A stretch of 64,000 nucleotides of DNA, taken from the NCBI RefSeq assembly GCF_005221305.1, contig NZ_CP039887.1:248001-312000 (forward strand), given 5' to 3'. The stretch comes from Neisseria subflava. Lineage in GTDB: Bacteria > Pseudomonadota > Gammaproteobacteria > Burkholderiales > Neisseriaceae. Of the stretch, positions 1 through 6,967 are shown one piece after another. The first letter of the stretch is position 1. Each line of letters starts with the position of its first letter. The position numbers were made by a program, and so were the translations under genes. The notes under the pieces were generated by a model. That model was not told the DNA's origin, ran no database searches, and saw only the letters and a list, made by a program, of their open reading frames with translations.

Positions 1-2
1 TG

Positions 3-350
3 CTGCTGTTGCGTTTGCAGGTATTGAGCTTGGATTTGACGCGTCAGGCGGAGAATGTGTTCCGGTTGGCGATATGGCTGGTATTGTCCGGCGCGCTGTT
101 GATGGTGGGCTTGGTCGGTTTGCTGTTCGGTTTGAACCGCGTGCTGACGGATGTCGCGGCTTTATGGGTATTTTTCGGCATTTTCTTCGTGAGCCTGCTG
201 ATTATTGCCGTATTGTTCCGCAAAGTATCGGCGGACTATCGGGAGCAGGGCAGTCGCGTGGCTGAGACCTTGCAGGATATTCGATCGGACATTGCGTATT
301 TGCGCGGTGAGATAGACAAGGATGCGGACGATGAAGCAACAGGAGTATGA
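3..350 (+). CDS. YqjE / holin-superfamily small membrane protein, 5' end possibly outside window
   Basis: A small inner-membrane protein of the YqjE (phage holin III superfamily, PF07332) type. Two hydrophobic helices lie at about residues 20-45 and 50-72, followed by a charged Arg/Asp/Glu-rich tail. The frame is open to the left edge of the window; the first visible start is a TTG at 9 with no sequence upstream to judge a ribosome site, so the true start may lie outside. Its last codons overlap the ATG of the next gene at 331. This fits the yqjD-yqjE-yqjK type of operon in Proteobacteria, where the proteins are membrane-associated and of unclear function. The family call is from the helix pattern and context only. 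Confidence 0.65.
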   Translation: MLLRLQVLSLDLTRQAENVFRLAIWLVLSGALLMVGLVGLLFGLNRVLTDVAALWVFFGIFFVSLLIIAVLFRKVSADYREQGSRVAETLQDIRSDIAYLRGEIDKDADDEATGV

Positions 351-597
351 GGAAGAGCGCGAGCTGCTGCTTTTAGAAGCCAAGCTGGTGCGGCTGCGGA
401 TTGAAGCGGAAAATTTGAAATTGCGTAAAGCGGAAGAAAGCAAAACACGACAGGGTAATCAGTTGATTAAGCTCGCAGATGTGGCGTATCAGTTGAGCCA
501 AACGCGTTTGCTGTCTCAACGCGCTTTGTTTTCTACATCGCGCCGTCGGCATTGGATTTGGCTGGTATTGGCTGTCATATTGGGCTTGTCGAGATAA
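331..597 (+). CDS. Small YqjK-like membrane-anchored coiled-coil protein
   Basis: An 88-residue protein whose first two thirds are strongly charged (Glu, Arg, Lys and Leu heptad-like) and likely helical, ending in a single hydrophobic helix of about 16 residues near the C terminus. It overlaps the preceding YqjE-like gene by 20 bases, so the two are almost certainly co-translated. An alternative in-frame ATG nine bases upstream (322) is possible. 331 is preferred because it begins the charged segment MKQQEYEEE. The size and position match the YqjK partner of YqjE-like proteins, but sequence similarity cannot be tested here. No function is assigned. Confidence 0.6.
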   Translation: MKQQEYEEERELLLLEAKLVRLRIEAENLKLRKAEESKTRQGNQLIKLADVAYQLSQTRLLSQRALFSTSRRRHWIWLVLAVILGLSR

Positions 598-734
598 TCG
601 AGGGCAGAGGTTTGGTCAAAATGATATTTGCAGCGTGTTGTTGGCTCGTGTGAGCCGCTTGTTGAGGATGCTGCGTCATTGTGTTGCCGAAACTGAAACT
701 TTATCTATGTTGAGTATTTTTTACAAAAGACACC

Positions 735-759
735 GGCCGTCTGAACATTTCAGACGGCC
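735..759 (+). terminator. DUS inverted-repeat terminator
   Basis: GGCCGTCTGAA is followed three bases later by its inverse complement, giving an 11 bp stem after the YqjE/YqjK-like pair. There is no strong T-run, so termination is inferred. Confidence 0.55.
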
Positions 760-822
760 TCAATGTTTGGAGTTTCGGATATAATGGCGGCAATTTTGAA
801 ATTATTAAATGAAGGATAAGTG

Positions 823-1674
823 ATGAACCGTTTGTATCCCCACCCGATTATCGCCCGTGAGGGCTGGCCGATTATCGGCGGCGGTTTGGCTTTGAGCCTG
901 CTGGTGTCGATGTGTTGCGGCTGGTGGTCTTTGCCGTTTTGGGTGTTTACCGTATTTGCCCTGCAGTTTTTCCGCGATCCTGCGCGTGAAATTCCGCTAA
1001 ATCCTGAAGCGGTGTTGAGCCCGGTTGACGGCCGTATCGTGGTGGTTGAGCGCGCACGCGATCCGTATCGTGATGTCGACGCTTTGAAAATCAGTATTTT
1101 TATGAACGTGTTCAACGTGCATTCGCAAAAATCGCCTGCCGATTGTACGGTAACGAAAGTGGTCTATAACAAAGGCAAATTCGTGAATGCGGATTTGGAT
1201 AAAGCCAGCACGGAAAATGAACGTAATGCGGTTTTGGCGACTACGGCTTCTGGTCGTGAAATTACTTTTGTTCAAGTGGCCGGTTTGGTGGCGCGCCGTA
1301 TTTTGTGCTACACCCAAGCAGGTGCGAAACTGTCTCGCGGCGAACGCTATGGCTTTATCCGCTTTGGCTCGCGCGTGGATATGTATTTGCCTGTCGATGC
1401 TCAGGCGCAAGTGGCGATTGGTGATAAAGTTACCGGCGTCAGCACTGTATTGGCGCGTTTGCCGTTGACTGCGCCGCAAACTGAATCTGAGCCTAAAGCT
1501 GCAGCCCCACAAGCCGCGCCAGTTTCACAAGCAACTCCGGCTTCTCAAGCTGCTCCGGTTGAGACAGTGGCAAACCAATCTACCGAACAGCAGCAAATCG
1601 AAGCGGCGGCGGCTAAGATTCAAGCGGCTGTGCAAGATGTGTTGAAAGATTATAGCCAAGTGAAATCAAAATAG
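823..1674 (+). CDS. psd: Phosphatidylserine decarboxylase proenzyme
   Basis: Decarboxylates phosphatidylserine to phosphatidylethanolamine at the inner membrane. The N terminus has a hydrophobic hairpin (residues 15-50). The core carries SPVDGR (66-71), NVFNVHSQKSP (95-105) and the self-cleavage site RFGSR, where cleavage between Gly182 and Ser183 would create the pyruvoyl group; this short form is typical of the PSD-A class. After about residue 215 comes an Ala/Gln/Pro-rich low-complexity tail. ATG 823 has GAAGGA six bases upstream; a GTG at 820 is less well spaced. The last codons (YSQVKSK) and the stop lie inside the left terminal repeat of the IS630-like element, so the original C terminus was probably replaced. 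The catalytic domain is intact. Confidence 0.93.
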   Translation: MNRLYPHPIIAREGWPIIGGGLALSLLVSMCCGWWSLPFWVFTVFALQFFRDPAREIPLNPEAVLSPVDGRIVVVERARDPYRDVDALKISIFMNVFNVHSQKSPADCTVTKVVYNKGKFVNADLDKASTENERNAVLATTASGREITFVQVAGLVARRILCYTQAGAKLSRGERYGFIRFGSRVDMYLPVDAQAQVAIGDKVTGVSTVLARLPLTAPQTESEPKAAAPQAAPVSQATPASQAAPVETVANQSTEQQQIEAAAAKIQAAVQDVLKDYSQVKSK

Positions 1675-2503
1675 GACATTATCGCATCGTCAAATCGGGC
1701 GTAATCAGACAATACGGTTCGCAGATACCGCTTAATATCCGCCCACACCTTCTCAATCGGGTTGAACTCAGGAGAATAAGGTGCAAGAGGCAATACCTTA
1801 TGTCCCAATTTTTCCGCCATTTCCCGTAAGACACCCATACGGTGAAATCGTGCATTATCTAAAATAATCACCGATTTTTGAGTCAATGCGGGCAGTAGGC
1901 ATTGCTGAAACCATGCCTCAAAAAAGGCTCCGGTCATCATATTTTGATAAACCATCGGAGCAATCAGCCGGTTGCCGACTTGTGCGGACACCAGAGATAA
2001 GCGTTGGTATCTTTTTCCACTTATCTGCGCTTTCACTATTTGCCCTTTCAGGCTGCGGGCATAGGGACGGAACAGGTAGCGGTCAAATCCTGTTTCATCC
2101 AAATAAACACGTTGGTAGTCGGAAAATTCGGCCAACTGTGTCAAATAATGCGTTACTTTGGCCGGGTCTTGTTCTTTGTAAGTGGTGGTCTTTTTTTGCG
2201 CGTCATCCCCATCTGTTTGAGTGCATAGCAAACGGCGGCTGGCGTACAATCAAAATGTTTAGCTATTTCATGCAGATAGGCATCCTGGTGTTACTCAACA
2301 TATTGAGCCAGTTTTTGCCTATCCAATTTGACGGCATTTAGACCGGTAACTTGATGTTTTAGGCTGCCTGTTTGTTTTTTAAGGCGAATCCACAGGTAAA
2401 GCGTGTTTCTTGACAAGTTAAACGTTGCTGCGGTTTGGCTGATGTTTTTACATTGTTCGTAATAGTTTAAAGCTTTGTTTCTTAAGTCCGCAGAGTATGC
2501 TAT
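1650..2503 (-). pseudogene. IS630-family transposase, degraded
   Basis: The N-terminal part (2503 down to about 2190) reads as a helix-turn-helix domain (for example NISQTAATFNLSRNTLYLW) but begins at ATA where ATG would be expected, and contains an in-frame TAA at 2291-2293 in a run that otherwise reads smoothly (LAQYVE-stop-HQDAYLHEIAK). The C-terminal DDE domain (2249-1650) lies in the -1 frame relative to it, joined at seven A residues (minus strand) at 2191-2197. A -1 slip at such runs is common in IS630 elements, so that break may be programmed. The DDE part keeps DETGFD, LDNARFH and PYSPEFNPIEKVW. The lost start and nonsense codon make it inactive as written. Its stop codon is formed at the junction with psd. 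Confidence 0.8.
1651..1680 (+). repeat. Left terminal inverted repeat of the IS630-like element
   Basis: Starts TATAGCCAAGTGAAATC and matches the inverse complement of 2526-2555 at 26 of 30 positions. It also encodes the last seven residues and the stop codon of psd. Confidence 0.82.
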
Positions 2504-2525
2504 GGTTAGACCTTCAAAGTTGAGT

Positions 2526-2555
2526 ATTGTACTATTTTGTTTTCAATTGACTATA
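2526..2555 (-). repeat. Right terminal inverted repeat of the IS630-like element
   Basis: Read on the minus strand it begins TATAGTCAATTGAAAAC, matching the left end with four differences in 30 bases. The TA at its outer edge would be the duplicated target. Confidence 0.82.
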
Positions 2556-2660
2556 GTAGTAAAACATCATATAGGAATAAAATTATAATTCGAATAATAG
2601 CTTTATAAATAATTATTTACCTAAATTAAACAATATGTTAAAGAATTTCATTAAATATAA

Positions 2661-2693
2661 AAAGATCGTCTGAAAAATATTCAGACGATCTTT
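2661..2693. terminator. Hairpin built from a variant uptake sequence (GATCGTCTGAA)
   Basis: AAAGATCGTCTGAA and its inverse complement are separated by five bases and followed by T residues. The core differs from the usual GGCCGTCTGAA of this chromosome. It sits in an AT-rich stretch (2556-2865) where no gene was recognised. Confidence 0.6.
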
Positions 2694-2886
2694 TGTTATA
2701 TTTACAGTTGTAATGATACGTTTGTTTGAATTAAATACCGTTTATCAAAAATAAATTTCCAGTATATGAGAATATAGTATTTTGCAGGAATCAGAAATTG
2801 ATAATGAATTGTATTTCAGCCGGTCTGGTTAATTTAATCAGAAATCTGTTACAGGAAGAGTAAAAGTGGAATGTGGAAAAGATAGG

Positions 2887-3657
2887 ATGTTAAAGAAGCT
2901 ATCAGCTCTAATAGCAGTTTTGGGTTCATTCGCTTTGGCAGCTTGTTATCCATCTTCAGAAAATAAGGAGGAAGTAAAAATGGACAATCAGATACCCATA
3001 ACAGGCTTTGAAAGAAATATTAAAATTGATTTGAATGGGACGTTGATGAGCGTGCCTTACGGTTATTTGGCAGGTTCGTCCCGAGATTCGGCAACAAGAT
3101 GGATGTCGGACGAGGAAAAAATCCATAAGGGCGGTAGGTTTGATATTTACGTCCATGCCAAACGCAAAGGAGATTCTTGGATTTTAGAGCCTTTTAATCG
3201 GGAGAATAAAGATAAATTTGTTAAGGCATTGAAGGATGGTCTGCCGATGATAGACACTATTTCGATTCAGAAAAATTCTGAATGCCTTTTAGATCCTAAG
3301 TATCTTAAAAAAATGATGTTGAGGTACGGTTCAAAAGAAATAACTTCTTCTTCTAAAGACTATAAAGCATATGAAAGATTTAATGAAGAACCATTCTATC
3401 ATGAATTTAATTATATTAGGGATGATGAAAATCCAGTAAGAATACAAGTAAGGGATGATGGTAGAAAAAATGGAAAAAGACTTAATGAACCGCATTTTTC
3501 AATCGCAGTTGACTCATGCATAAATGGTTTATCAGTAGATTATTATCCTAGTATCAGTACACATGAATATGGAAATTTTTCTAAGCAACCTTCTCAACAA
3601 GAGTTGATTGAATATCATCTAAAAATAGAGAAATTAATTAAAAGTTTTATCAAGTAA
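2887..3657 (+). CDS. Putative lipoprotein of unknown family, AT-rich
   Basis: A 256-residue secreted protein with a clear lipoprotein signal: MLKK, a hydrophobic stretch and the lipobox LAAC, so Cys20 would be acylated. A GTG at 2866 with AGGAAG seven bases upstream would add seven residues (MECGKDR) and is a credible alternative start. The mature part has few recognisable motifs; an imperfect segment around GTLMSVPYGYLAGSSRDSA is followed by a Lys- and Tyr-rich body. Base composition is markedly more AT-rich than the neighbouring core genes, it carries no uptake sequence, and it lies between two insertion sequences, which together suggest acquisition by transfer. A small lipoprotein just before a broken gene could be the immunity partner of a lost effector, but that is only a guess. 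Confidence 0.65.
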   Translation: MLKKLSALIAVLGSFALAACYPSSENKEEVKMDNQIPITGFERNIKIDLNGTLMSVPYGYLAGSSRDSATRWMSDEEKIHKGGRFDIYVHAKRKGDSWILEPFNRENKDKFVKALKDGLPMIDTISIQKNSECLLDPKYLKKMMLRYGSKEITSSSKDYKAYERFNEEPFYHEFNYIRDDENPVRIQVRDDGRKNGKRLNEPHFSIAVDSCINGLSVDYYPSISTHEYGNFSKQPSQQELIEYHLKIEKLIKSFIK

Positions 3658-3679
3658 TTTTATTTTAGGAATCTAACTT

Positions 3680-3790
3680 ATGATTATTTTAAATGAAAGA
3701 CAGCAGGCTGAATTAAAAGGATATGCTGATAGAGGCGATTATCATGGTGGATGGACTTATCTTGCCAAGCAAGGACCGTGTAGAAATTAG
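3680..3790 (+). pseudogene. 5' stump of an unknown gene cut by IS481-family element
   Basis: A start codon at 3680 with AGGAAT upstream opens a frame beginning MIILNERQQAELKGYADRGD and continuing to about residue 33, where it meets the left end of the insertion sequence at 3779; three more codons and a stop fall inside the element. It follows the lipoprotein gene by 22 bases, so the two probably formed an operon. No continuation is visible after the right end of the element at 4654, so the rest of the gene has been deleted rather than merely interrupted. The family is not recognised. Confidence 0.6.
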
Positions 3791-3804
3791 TAGCGTTGTT
3801 TACA
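3779..3804 (+). repeat. Left terminal inverted repeat of IS481-family element
   Basis: Begins TGTAGAAATTAGTAGCG and shares TGTAG and GCGTTGTTTACA with the inverse complement of the right end. Confidence 0.78.
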
Positions 3805-3828
3805 GTATTTCCAGGAGAATACTGAAAC

Positions 3829-4659
3829 ATGAACATGCACAAAAACACCCGTCTCTCCTCGCACCACCGCCAAGCCATTTGGCTGGCCTATACGCAGGGG
3901 AAGGAAAGCGTAACCTCCCTGGCACGCCGCTATCAAGTCAGCCGCGTCACCATTTACCGCGCACTTAAAGCCGCAAGGGGCAGACTGCTCAAACCCCAAA
4001 CCAGTACCAACAACCGTTTCAAACAGGCAAAGTACGGAATGAAACGCCTGTCCAAGGTAGAACGCGGCATTCAGGAAAAACTCAAAAGGCAGGCCAAACG
4101 CTACAATAAATCCTACCCCGGAGAGCTGGTACATCTCGATACCAAACGGCTGCCGCTGCTCAAAGGGCAGAAAGCCACCGATAATCGGGATTACCTGTTT
4201 GTCGCCATCGACGATTTCTCAAGGGAGCTATACTCCGCCATTTTGCCGGACAAAACTGCAGACAGTGCCGCCAAGTTTCTGACTGGACACCTGATTGATC
4301 CCTGTCCATACCTGATTGAGTGCGTTTACTCCGACAACGGTACGGAATATAAAGGCTCGGCCAACCATGCTTTCGGTGTAGCCTGTTATGAGAACGGGAT
4401 TGGTCAAAAGTTTACCCGGGTTGCCCGTCCGCAGACCAACGGTAAGGCGGAACGGGTTATCCGCACCCTGATGGAGATGTGGCATGGGAAACAGTTGTTT
4501 GACAGTCCGGAACACTGGCGAAAGGAGTTGTGCCGCTTTGTTAATTTCTATAACACTGTGAAGCCGCACCGCAGTTTGAACGGCGATACGCCGTTTGAGG
4601 TCTTGCAGGCTTCATTCTCAACCTGTGGTGTAAACAACGCAACGCTTTCCTACAGATAA
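3829..4659 (+). CDS. IS481-family transposase
   Basis: A 276-residue DDE transposase. The N terminus has a helix-turn-helix (SVTSLARRYQVSRVTIYRAL, about 27-46). The integrase core runs from PGELVHLDTKRLP through FVAIDDFSRELY and YSDNGTEYKG to NGKAERVIRTLMEMW, which supplies the catalytic Asp and Glu residues. The C-terminal FVNFYNTVKPHRSL is typical of IS481/IS3-like enzymes. The frame is intact, so the element may be active. The stop codon lies just outside the right terminal repeat, so the last residues depend on the insertion site. AGGAG lies about 12 bases before ATG 3829; the ATG at 3835 is a less likely alternative. Confidence 0.88.
   Translation: MNMHKNTRLSSHHRQAIWLAYTQGKESVTSLARRYQVSRVTIYRALKAARGRLLKPQTSTNNRFKQAKYGMKRLSKVERGIQEKLKRQAKRYNKSYPGELVHLDTKRLPLLKGQKATDNRDYLFVAIDDFSRELYSAILPDKTADSAAKFLTGHLIDPCPYLIECVYSDNGTEYKGSANHAFGVACYENGIGQKFTRVARPQTNGKAERVIRTLMEMWHGKQLFDSPEHWRKELCRFVNFYNTVKPHRSLNGDTPFEVLQASFSTCGVNNATLSYR
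4629..4654 (-). repeat. Right terminal inverted repeat of IS481-family element
   Basis: Read on the minus strand it begins TGTAGGAAAGCGTTGCG and mirrors the left end. Confidence 0.78.
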
Positions 4660-4673
4660 GATTTTTGAGAAAA

Positions 4674-4715
4674 AAAGGCCGTCTGAAAACGAAGCGTGGT
4701 TTTCAGACGGCCTTT
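4674..4715. terminator. DUS inverted-repeat terminator
   Basis: Seventeen-base arms (AAAGGCCGTCTGAAAAC and its inverse) with an 8-base loop, between the convergent transposase and cupin genes. Confidence 0.75.
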
Positions 4716-4815
4716 AGCTTGTATGTGAGTTTAAATGAAAATGGAACAATCTCTCTGTTTCCTGGTTTGGGTAAGGCAGAAAGTCATGGCAGATTGTTTG
4801 CTTTCATTGAAAGCA

Positions 4816-5298
4816 TTACTTGGTTTCGGCGGCTTTAGCGCCAGCGGTCTCTGCAATTAAATCTAAGAATACCAACGGCTTTTTGCCAATGTTTTTGAGT
4901 GCGTGGGACTGGCCGGGGCGGGCGATGGTAATGTCGCCGGCGCCGACTTCGGTTTGTTTGCCTTCGCTATCGGTAAACATGCCTTTACCGGATACGATGA
5001 TGTAAACGTCTTCATTGCCGGTATGTTTGTGTTGGCCGATGGAAGCGCCCGGCGGTAATGTGAGCCAGCCGATTTCTTTGAATGCGTCTTGGTCGGCGGT
5101 TTGATGGCGCGTGAAGGCAAAGCTGCCGAGCAAGGGGCCTTGGCCTCCTGCTGCGTTTTCGCGGTTCCATTCTGCTAAGTCGGCTTTTTTGTACACTTGG
5201 ATGTTGCGGTCGGTGGGGGTGGTTTGTTCGGCAGCTTGGGCGCTTATGGATGTGCCGAGCAGAAGGGCGACAGATAATGCGGCAAATAGCGGTTTCAT
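4816..5298 (-). CDS. Periplasmic cupin-domain protein
   Basis: A 160-residue protein with a Sec signal peptide ending ISAQA-AE at about residue 22. The single cupin barrel shows the metal-binding pattern GQHKHTGNEDVYIIVSGKG followed by PGQSHALKNIG; the two His and the Glu of the first motif plus the His of the second would ligate a divalent metal. The exported location and lack of other domains suggest a small periplasmic binding or isomerase-like role, with no defined substrate. Two ATGs are adjacent (5301 and 5298); the second is better spaced from GGAG. It is monocistronic; pepA behind it on the same strand ends 99 bases before. Confidence 0.8.
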   Translation of the reverse strand: MKPLFAALSVALLLGTSISAQAAEQTTPTDRNIQVYKKADLAEWNRENAAGGQGPLLGSFAFTRHQTADQDAFKEIGWLTLPPGASIGQHKHTGNEDVYIIVSGKGMFTDSEGKQTEVGAGDITIARPGQSHALKNIGKKPLVFLDLIAETAGAKAAETK

Positions 5299-5399
5299 CA
5301 TGGTTCTCCGTTTGTTGGGTTGTGTCAGATAATGCGGATTCCGTTTTCAGACGGCCTGCGGGGTTGAAACGATTAACCCCGCAGACTTCCCCCCAAGAT

Positions 5400-6809
5400 T
5401 TATTTCACATTGCGCAGATAGTTCAACAATAAAGGAACAGGGCGGCCAGTCGCGCCTTTTTCACCGCCGGATTTCCATGCAGTACCTGCGATGTCGAGGT
5501 GTGCCCATGGATAGTCTTCGGTAAAGTAAGACAAGAATGTTGCGGCGGTAATCGTGCCTGCACCCGGCGTGCCGATGTTTGGAATGTCGGCAAAGTTGGA
5601 TTTGAGTTGGTCTTTGTAGGTCTCAAAGAGCGGCAGTTGCCATGCTTTGTCGTCCACGTTGCGGGAGGCGGCAAGCAGGCTGTCGACCAAATCCTGATTG
5701 TTGCCCATCACGCCACTGACGTCATGTCCCAAGGCGATGATGCACGCGCCGGTCAGGGTGGCGACGTCGATGACGGCTTTGGGTTTGAACTGTTCGGCGT
5801 AAGTGAGCGCGTCGCACAAAATCAGACGACCTTCGGCATCGGTGTTCAACACTTCAATCGTCAGGCCTTTCATGCTTTTCACGACGTCGCCCGGTTTGTT
5901 TGCCGCGCCGGAAGGCATGTTTTCGCAGGTGGCAACAATGGCGACGAGGTTAATCGGCAGTTGCAGTTTGACGGCGGCGCAGAAGGTGCTGATGACGGTT
6001 GCCGCGCCGCACATGTCAAACTTCATTTCGTCCATGTTCAGACCGGGCTTGAGGGAGATGCCGCCGGTGTCGAAGGTAATGCCTTTGCCGACCAATACCA
6101 CAGGCGCGGCTTCTTTGTCGGCTGCGCCGAAATAGCTCAATTCGACCAAATATGGGTCTTCGACGCTGCCTTTGGCGACAGACCAGAACGAACCCATGTT
6201 TTCTTTGATGTAGTCTTTTTCAATGATTTTAGCGTGTGCGCCCAATTTTTCGGCTTCGGCTTTGGCAGTACGCGCGAGGAATTCAGGCGTGCATTCGTTG
6301 GGTGCGGCATTGCCCAAGTCGCGGCAGAGGCTTTGTCCGTAAACCTGCGCTTCGGCAACGCGCAGGGCTTCTTTGACGGCGGCTTCGTGTGCGCTGTGGA
6401 ACACGGCTTCTGCAAATTTGGCCGGTTTGGCTTCTTTTTTGTAGCGGTCGAAACGGTAGGCGGCATTGCCGAAAGCAATCGCAAACGCTTCGGCAACGGC
6501 GGCGGCTTGCGCTTCTTCAAAGGCATGAACGTCCACATTGACCGTTTCTTGATTTTGCGCCCATTTGGCGGCTTCGGCTGCGGCTTTGTTCAATGCGGCG
6601 CGGTCGGTTTTAGCGAGGAGGGCGACGGCAATGGCTTGCAAACCGTTGTCCGTCGGGATTTTGGTGTCGGCGAAATTTTGACCTTCTTCAAGGGAAGCGA
6701 AGAGGGCGAGGGCAGTCGGGTTGCTCAGTTGCGATGCTTCGGTGCAGACAAATAATTGCGCACCTGCCTGTTGAGCCTGCAAAGTTTCGGCTTTTGTGCT
6801 AAATTTCAC
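5400..6809 (-). CDS. pepA: Leucyl aminopeptidase (cytosol aminopeptidase, M17)
   Basis: A cytoplasmic hexameric aminopeptidase that removes N-terminal residues using two metal ions. The C-terminal catalytic domain carries GKGITFDTGGISLKP and the signature NTDAEGRL, which supply the metal-binding Lys, Asp and Glu residues. The N-terminal half is the less conserved macro-like domain. The length (469 residues) matches the family. The start is GTG 6809, preceded by AGGAG; the frame extends further upstream but without family similarity or a ribosome site. Two AT-dialect uptake sequences lie just upstream at 6843-6854 and 6904-6915. It is divergent from lptF. Confidence 0.95.
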   Translation of the reverse strand: MKFSTKAETLQAQQAGAQLFVCTEASQLSNPTALALFASLEEGQNFADTKIPTDNGLQAIAVALLAKTDRAALNKAAAEAAKWAQNQETVNVDVHAFEEAQAAAVAEAFAIAFGNAAYRFDRYKKEAKPAKFAEAVFHSAHEAAVKEALRVAEAQVYGQSLCRDLGNAAPNECTPEFLARTAKAEAEKLGAHAKIIEKDYIKENMGSFWSVAKGSVEDPYLVELSYFGAADKEAAPVVLVGKGITFDTGGISLKPGLNMDEMKFDMCGAATVISTFCAAVKLQLPINLVAIVATCENMPSGAANKPGDVVKSMKGLTIEVLNTDAEGRLILCDALTYAEQFKPKAVIDVATLTGACIIALGHDVSGVMGNNQDLVDSLLAASRNVDDKAWQLPLFETYKDQLKSNFADIPNIGTPGAGTITAATFLSYFTEDYPWAHLDIAGTAWKSGGEKGATGRPVPLLLNYLRNVK

Positions 6810-6842
6810 GTTTATTCTCCTGATTGGAACGGTTGTCGGTTG

Positions 6843-6915
6843 TTCAGACGGCATGTTGACCAACCGTCCGAACAGATGAAAATCATTGTACTCCATTTGT
6901 GTCATGCCGTCTGAA
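6843..6915. other. Inverted pair of AT-dialect DNA uptake sequences
   Basis: TTCAGACGGCAT at 6843-6854 and ATGCCGTCTGAA at 6904-6915 are exact AT-DUS copies in opposite orientation, 49 bases apart. Almost every other uptake sequence in this window is of the AG type. Confidence 0.85.
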
Positions 6916-6967
6916 GCCTTATTAATAAATATAGGTTTCCCATAAACCGTATACCACGCTCAATCTT

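Larger units (their letters stand above)
1651..2555. mobile_element. IS630-family insertion sequence, decayed
   Basis: A 905 bp element bounded by 30-base inverted terminal repeats, each beginning TATAG, that differ at only four positions. The outermost TA at each end fits the TA target duplication of IS630/Tc1-type elements. It contains one transposase gene on the minus strand, now broken. The left end lies inside the last codons of psd and the right end in AT-rich DNA. Boundaries come from direct comparison of the two ends. Confidence 0.82.
3779..4654. mobile_element. IS481-family insertion sequence
   Basis: An 876 bp element with imperfect terminal inverted repeats of about 26 bases, both starting TGTAG and sharing GCGTTGTTTACA. 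It holds one complete transposase gene. No target duplication is evident (ACCG before, GATA after), which fits deletion of sequence next to one end. Confidence 0.82.

Noticed and set aside
2551..2575. Correia-element-like TATAG start
   Set aside because: The match is the terminal repeat of the IS630-like element and is not followed by the Correia core sequence.
3775..4660. Target-site duplication flanking the IS481-family element
   Set aside because: Bases next to the two ends (ACCG and GATA) do not match, so no duplication was claimed.
5499..6755. 418-codon open frame on the plus strand across pepA
   Set aside because: Opposite strand of pepA; composition is the reverse image of its third-position bias.
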